Positions 60,141 through 64,000 of a DNA stretch of 64,000 bases are shown here, one piece after another. A model generated the notes under the pieces. The model searched no databases, was not told where the DNA came from, and saw nothing but the letters and a program-made list of their open reading frames with translations. Position 1 is the stretch's first letter; each line of letters begins with the position of its first letter. This stretch comes from Deinococcus humi. Lineage in GTDB: Bacteria > Deinococcota > Deinococci > Deinococcales > Deinococcaceae. The position numbers were made by a program, and so were the translations under genes. The stretch is taken from assembly GCF_014201875.1 (NCBI RefSeq), contig NZ_JACHFL010000003.1:372001-436000 (forward strand), in the 5' to 3' direction.

Positions 60141-60713
60141 ATGCACTCCAGAGGGTCCACCCTCACTCTTCTTCCACTGGTCATCCTGGCCCTGCTGGCC
60201 ATCGTTTTTCTGGCGCTGCCTAACCTGCGAGTGCCCAATGCCGAGCGTCCGTACAGCACGCTGATTGTGCTGGGTGCGGCGCAGTACGCGGGGCGGCCCA
60301 GTCCAGCCTTCCAGCGGCGGCTGAACCACGCGCTGGCGCTGTACCGGGGCGGCGGCGTGCAACAGATCGTGGTGACGGGCGGGCGGCGCCCCAACGATCC
60401 GTTCAGCGAGGGCGAGGTTGGAACGGCCTATCTGAATCAACACGGTGTCCCGGCAACCGCCCTGCTGGCAGAGACCCGCAGCCGCACCACCATCGAGAAC
60501 CTGCGCTACGCCCGGACCATGCTGCTGCCCCACACGCCGATCACGCTCGTGACCGACGAGGCCCACGCCCCGCGCGCCCTGGCCCTGGCACGGGCAATCG
60601 GCCTCGAGGCCAACGTGAGCGCCAGTCCCCTGAGCGCCAACGTCAACCGCAGTTACCTGCTGCGCGAGAAAGTGGCGCTGGTGGCCTACGCCCTGATTGG
60701 TATTCGACTGTAA
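60141..60713 (+). CDS. YdcF-like DUF218 membrane-anchored protein
   Basis: 190 residues with one N-terminal transmembrane segment (about 8-28) and a DUF218 domain: STLIVLGAAQYAGRPS, RRLNHALALY, IVVTGGRRPND and the SRTTIENLRYAR element. Family members such as SanA, ElyC and YdcF are linked to envelope integrity or vancomycin sensitivity. The reaction is not known. TACGCT, with a preceding TG (extended -10), lies seven bases before the ATG. It is divergent from topA. Confidence 0.86.
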   Translation: MHSRGSTLTLLPLVILALLAIVFLALPNLRVPNAERPYSTLIVLGAAQYAGRPSPAFQRRLNHALALYRGGGVQQIVVTGGRRPNDPFSEGEVGTAYLNQHGVPATALLAETRSRTTIENLRYARTMLLPHTPITLVTDEAHAPRALALARAIGLEANVSASPLSANVNRSYLLREKVALVAYALIGIRL

Positions 60714-60762
60714 CGCCTTCCGATTGCACCCAAACCGGGATCCGTGCGAGGCTGCCTGTGGC

Positions 60763-62349
60763 TCAGCGCCGCAGTCTGCGCAGCAGGCCCCCCATCTCCG
60801 GCATTCTCAGGAGCAACGCGCCCAGCAGGTAGGCGGCCAGACCCGCGCCGCCCGCCACGCTCAGGCCGATAAGCCCAGGGATGATAAAGCCGGGCGCAGG
60901 AATAAAGGGCACGAAACGCAGGGCCAGCCACGCCACCAGACCCGTGATCACGGACAGCGGTAAGACCCGTACCAGATGCGCCGCGACTTCGCGGCCCGGA
61001 AAGCCCAGGGCACGGCGGTACAGCCACGCCAGCGCCCCGGCCATCAGAATGCCGCTGAGCGCCGTGCTCACGCCAAAACCCAGTAGCCCCAGCGGCGGCA
61101 CCACCAGGCGGTAAAGCCCCACCTCTACCACGAAACCCACGGCGCTGACGGTCACGGCCTCCATCGTGCGTTCGCGGGCGTAAAAGGTCCGCAGCAACAC
61201 GGTGACGATGGCCCAGGGCACCAGGGCCAGACTCCACCCGGTCAGAATGTCGCTGGCCGCTTCGAAACGCGCCACGTTGTAGTCGCGTGAGATGTTGACG
61301 ATGCTGACCGCATAGGGCGCCAGGACCACCAGAAGCGCGCTCATGGGCGCCGCCAGGAAGGTGGTGGTGCGGATTCCCTGAACGGTCAGCGCCTTGAAGG
61401 CAGTCCAGTGACGGGCCGCCGCGTGTTCGGAAAAGCGTGGGAACAGGGCGAGCGCGGGTGAAACCACCAGCAGACCGTTGACCGTGGTAAAGAGGGTCTC
61501 GGCGTAAAAGTAGCCAGCCTGGGTGCCCGGCTGGAACCGCCCCGCATCGCTGAGCAGTCGCGTCACGTACAGGTTCAGAAATTGCCTTGCTCCGGCTGTC
61601 AAGGTAAACGGAGCCATCTGCCGCAACACCCGCAGCAGCGCCGGGTTGGGCTTCAGACTCGGCGTGGGCAGCAGCCCGAAGCGGGTCAGCGCGGGCAGCT
61701 GAACCACCAGTTGCGCCAGCCCGCCGATCAACCAGCCAAAGGCCAGCCAGGTGGCCGTGTTGGGCAGGATGAACAGCGCCGCAATGCTGGCCAGATTAAA
61801 GGCCACCGGCGCAAAACTGCTCTCGCGAAAGTGCTCGTCGGCGTTCAACAGGCCCATGGCGATACTGGACAGGCTGATCAGCATCAGAAAAGGCATGACC
61901 AGTTGCGTCATATACACGGCCACGGCGCGGTCCACGTTGGGCGTTTCGGCAATCAGCAGGTCAACGATGAATGGCGCGGCCAGAATGCCCAAGGCCATCA
62001 GCAGCAGGTTGACTGCGATCAGCACACCGCTGAAGGTCTGGGCCAGGTCTCTTCTCCCAGCGGCATCCAGAGATTTGTAGGTAGGAATAAAAGAATTGAC
62101 CAGCGCGCCCTCGGCCAGCAGTTCGCGCAGCAGGTTGGGAACCTTGACAGCGACCAGAAAGGCGTCCAGCAAGGTATTGCCGAACAACCCCATGATCTGC
62201 GTCCGCACAATGCCCGACAGCCGCGAACCCAACGTGCCCAGCATGACGATCAGGGTGTTGGCCCGCAGCGATTTGCGCGGCAGCGGAGCGGGACGGGCGG
62301 GGCCTTTTTGCGATTCGGGGGGATCAGGGGCGGCGGGTGGAACGGTCAC
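60763..62349 (-). CDS. murJ: Lipid II flippase MurJ
   Basis: 528 residues with about fourteen transmembrane helices of the MOP/MATE-like exporter type. The MurJ pattern is clear: LIVMLGTLGSRLSGIVRTQIMG at the start, LVNSFIPTYK, and the GLLNADEHFRESSFAPVAFNLA element, with ARQFLNLYVTRLLSD following. It flips lipid II across the cytoplasmic membrane for peptidoglycan synthesis. The start is a GTG with TACAGT seven bases upstream. A 20-residue Pro-rich cytoplasmic N terminus precedes the first helix. Confidence 0.94.
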   Translation of the reverse strand: MTVPPAAPDPPESQKGPARPAPLPRKSLRANTLIVMLGTLGSRLSGIVRTQIMGLFGNTLLDAFLVAVKVPNLLRELLAEGALVNSFIPTYKSLDAAGRRDLAQTFSGVLIAVNLLLMALGILAAPFIVDLLIAETPNVDRAVAVYMTQLVMPFLMLISLSSIAMGLLNADEHFRESSFAPVAFNLASIAALFILPNTATWLAFGWLIGGLAQLVVQLPALTRFGLLPTPSLKPNPALLRVLRQMAPFTLTAGARQFLNLYVTRLLSDAGRFQPGTQAGYFYAETLFTTVNGLLVVSPALALFPRFSEHAAARHWTAFKALTVQGIRTTTFLAAPMSALLVVLAPYAVSIVNISRDYNVARFEAASDILTGWSLALVPWAIVTVLLRTFYARERTMEAVTVSAVGFVVEVGLYRLVVPPLGLLGFGVSTALSGILMAGALAWLYRRALGFPGREVAAHLVRVLPLSVITGLVAWLALRFVPFIPAPGFIIPGLIGLSVAGGAGLAAYLLGALLLRMPEMGGLLRRLRR

Positions 62350-62431
62350 GCGGCCAACTGTAGTGGATTGGGGTGGCAGGAATGGGGAGTCGGGTGGGAG
62401 CTGGGCAAAACCGGAAGCTCCCCAGTGGCCT

Positions 62432-62902
62432 TTACGCCTCGCCCACCTCCGCCACTCCGTCGGTGCCGACGCGTAACTTCGCCTCTCCGAAGTGCACGTT
62501 CAGCACCAGTCCCCGCAGGTAGTCGCAAAGGTGGGGGGGAAGATCCTGCACCGTGAAGGGCTGACGTGGCGCAGCTACCAGGCGGTAAATCCCCGCCTGT
62601 TCCGGCACACGATCATAGACATAGGCGCCCCGGCGCTGAGGAGGGGTCAGGTGTTCGTCGAAGCCACCCGCCGGAGCGTTGGGCGGCTCGGCTTCAGGGC
62701 GGGTGTCGATCCAGACGTGCAGGGCTTCAAGCAGTTCCTCGGAAGCCAGGGCCGCCTCCGGAACCTGGGTGTCGCCCGCCGCCATGAACTGCGCGACATG
62801 GCCGCGCATGTCGGCGGCGAACCAGTCGAACTCCACACCCAGCAGTTCCTCTCGGGTGATGACGGTATGGGCCCCTGTCTTTCCAGGATCAGTCTCCCCC
62901 AC
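62432..62902 (-). CDS. Hypothetical protein coupled to pgm
   Basis: 156 residues. The region after residue 16 opens with REELLGVEFDWFAADMRGHVAQF, an FDWFAxDxxGHVAxF pattern found in many small uncharacterised proteins, some in toxin-immunity loci. No domain was assigned beyond that. The last 30 residues (VLNVHFGEAKLRVG) are beta-rich. There is no ATG near the conserved start; the GTG at 62902 is given because it lies just two bases after the pgm stop, but a non-canonical codon nearer the conserved region is possible. A longer frame upstream overlaps pgm. Confidence 0.6.
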   Translation of the reverse strand: MGETDPGKTGAHTVITREELLGVEFDWFAADMRGHVAQFMAAGDTQVPEAALASEELLEALHVWIDTRPEAEPPNAPAGGFDEHLTPPQRRGAYVYDRVPEQAGIYRLVAAPRQPFTVQDLPPHLCDYLRGLVLNVHFGEAKLRVGTDGVAEVGEA

Positions 62903-62904
62903 CC

Positions 62905-64000
62905 CTACTTGCCCCCCAGCGCCTCGGTGACCACCTCGCGGGCCTCCTCCATCACCTGTTTCAAATGCTCCGCACCCTTGAAGCTCTCGGCGTAGATCTT
63001 GTACACGTTCTCGGTGCCGCTGGGCCGGGCGGCGAACCACGCCTCGGCGGTGGTCACCTTCAGGCCGCCGATGGGCGCGTCGTTGCCGGGAGCGCGGGTC
63101 AGTCGCGCGGTGATCGGATCGCCGGCCAGAGTCTGCGCCTTCACGTCCTCCGGTGAGAGGTTGCCCAGAATCTTTTTCTGCTCGGGCGTGGCAGGCGCGT
63201 CCTGGCGGTCATAGGCGGTCGCGCCGTATTTCTCGGTCAGGTCGGCAAAGCGCTGGCTGGGCGTTTTGCCCGTCTTGGCCGTCATCTCGGCTGCCAGCAG
63301 GCCGGGAATCACGCCGTCTTTATCGGTGCTCCAGGCTCCGCCATCCCGGCGCAGGAAGCTGGCCCCGGCGGATTCCTCGCCACCGAAGCCCAGATCGCCG
63401 GTCAGCAGCCCGTCCACGAAATATTTGAAGCCGACCGGAACTTCCACAAGAGTGCGGCCCAGCCCCGCAGCCACGCGGTCAATCAGGGCACTGCTGACCA
63501 GCGTTTTGCCCACGCCCGCTTCCCGTCGCCAGCCGGGACGGTGCTGGAACAGGTAGTCGATCATCACGGCCAGATAATGATTCGGGTTCATCAGGCCGTC
63601 GGCCGTAACGATGCCGTGGCGGTCGGCGTCCGGGTCATTGCCCACCGCCACGTCGAAATCGTCCTTAAGACGAAGCAGCCCGGCCATCGCGTAAGGGCTG
63701 GAGCAGTCCATGCGAATCTTCCCGTCCTTGTCCACACTCATGAAGGCAAAGCGGGGATCGACGGTCCGGTTCACGATCTCGAAGTTCAGACCATACTCGG
63801 CCAGGATCGCCTCCCACACCGGCAGGCTGGCCCCACCCAGCGGATCGATGCCGACGTGTACACCGCTCTCCTTGATGGCCTCCAGGTCGATGACCTCCGG
63901 CAACTGGCGCACATATGGCGTGATGAAGTCGAACTCTTCGAGTTTGCCCATCGCGTCTTCGAGAGACAGGCGTTTCACGTCGCGCATTTCATTCTCGAGG
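62905..64000 (-). CDS. pgm: Phosphoglucomutase, alpha-D-glucose-type (N terminus outside window)
   Basis: 365 residues, the C-terminal two thirds. The frame stays open to the window edge, so the ATG at 63987 is not the true start; Pgm of this type is about 545 residues. Visible are the metal-binding [10 protein letters not shown] loop, the sugar-binding GFGGEESAG, and the C-terminal phosphate-binding segment [19 protein letters not shown]. The catalytic Ser lies in the missing part. The enzyme interconverts glucose 1- and 6-phosphate. It is followed at two bases by the hypothetical gene. Confidence 0.93.
   Translation of the reverse strand, partial: LENEMRDVKRLSLEDAMGKLEEFDFITPYVRQLPEVIDLEAIKESGVHVGIDPLGGASLPVWEAILAEYGLNFEIVNRTVDPRFAFMSVDKDGKIRMDCSSPYAMAGLLRLKDDFDVAVGNDPDADRHGIVTADGLMNPNHYLAVMIDYLFQHRPGWRREAGVGKTLVSSALIDRVAAGLGRTLVEVPVGFKYFVDGLLTGDLGFGGEESAGASFLRRDGGAWSTDKDGVIPGLLAAEMTAKTGKTPSQRFADLTEKYGATAYDRQDAPATPEQKKILGNLSPEDVKAQTLAGDPITARLTRAPGNDAPIGGLKVTTAEAWFAARPSGTENVYKIYAESFKGAEHLKQVMEEAREVVTEALGGK

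Overview
The window is GC-rich chromosomal DNA that most resembles the genus Deinococcus. The evidence is the gene content: a BamA/Omp85 protein of diderm type, a long TrmB, a small MnmG/GidA-related flavoprotein of the Thermus/Deinococcus type, NspC, a DivIVA/YggS pair and LGFP/DUF4384 surface proteins. In addition, about thirty genes have a TANNNT hexamer, usually 5-9 bases before the start codon, which is the arrangement reported for leaderless mRNAs in Deinococcus deserti. The assignment is inference from content; no database was consulted. No prophage, CRISPR array, rRNA operon or intact insertion sequence was seen.

Layout. 1-6.7 kb: end of a plus-strand gene, a FeoC-like iron-sulfur winged-helix gene with no ordinary start codon, an RluA-type pseudouridine synthase coupled to an NADPH-FMN reductase-like flavoprotein, a YjgN/M48-protease pair, an amidohydrolase, a lipoprotein and RNase HII. 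6.7-10.5 kb: plus-strand rpe, comB-like, a secreted protein, nspC and a nucleoside deaminase. 10.7-14 kb: three minus-strand envelope or membrane genes (DUF4384/LGFP protein, DUF554, leishmanolysin-like lipoprotein). 14.3-15.5 kb: a structured, terminator-containing leader in front of a small HTH gene, then a helical-repeat protein. 15.9-18.7 kb: yggS, divIVA and a cytochrome P450 in one overlapping minus-strand unit. 19.1-25.6 kb: bamA facing a heterodimeric ABC exporter, separated by a perfect 17-bp hairpin.

25.7-32.7 kb: cyclophilin lipoprotein, S4-domain/DUF1684 pair, ilvA behind a probable leader-peptide attenuator, trhO overlapping a DUF305 gene, a histidine-rich polytopic membrane protein and a methyltransferase. 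32.8-38.1 kb: mfd, a MazG-like pyrophosphohydrolase, ffh and tRNA-Lys(UUU) with its own promoter and terminator. 38.2-49.3 kb: a MetX-like hydrolase, then a branched-chain-type ABC import operon (binding protein, alpha/beta hydrolase, two permeases, two ATPases), a large STAND-type regulator and a short-chain dehydrogenase. 49.4-64 kb: CAP protein, M3 oligopeptidase, a KhtT/KhtU-like K+/H+ antiporter pair, a GidA-related protein coupled to trmB, an SRPBCC protein, topA with a cupin-like gene, a YdcF-like protein, murJ, a hypothetical protein and the end of pgm.

Most genes are housekeeping, envelope or metabolism. The most distinctive observations are regulatory: the ilvA leader ORF with terminator, the structured leader of the HTH gene, and the recurring start-proximal -10 element, which also helps choose start codons. 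Among proteins, the membrane protein with in-membrane His/Asp/Glu motifs at 30.8-31.9 kb and the hydrolase embedded in the import operon are the least explained.
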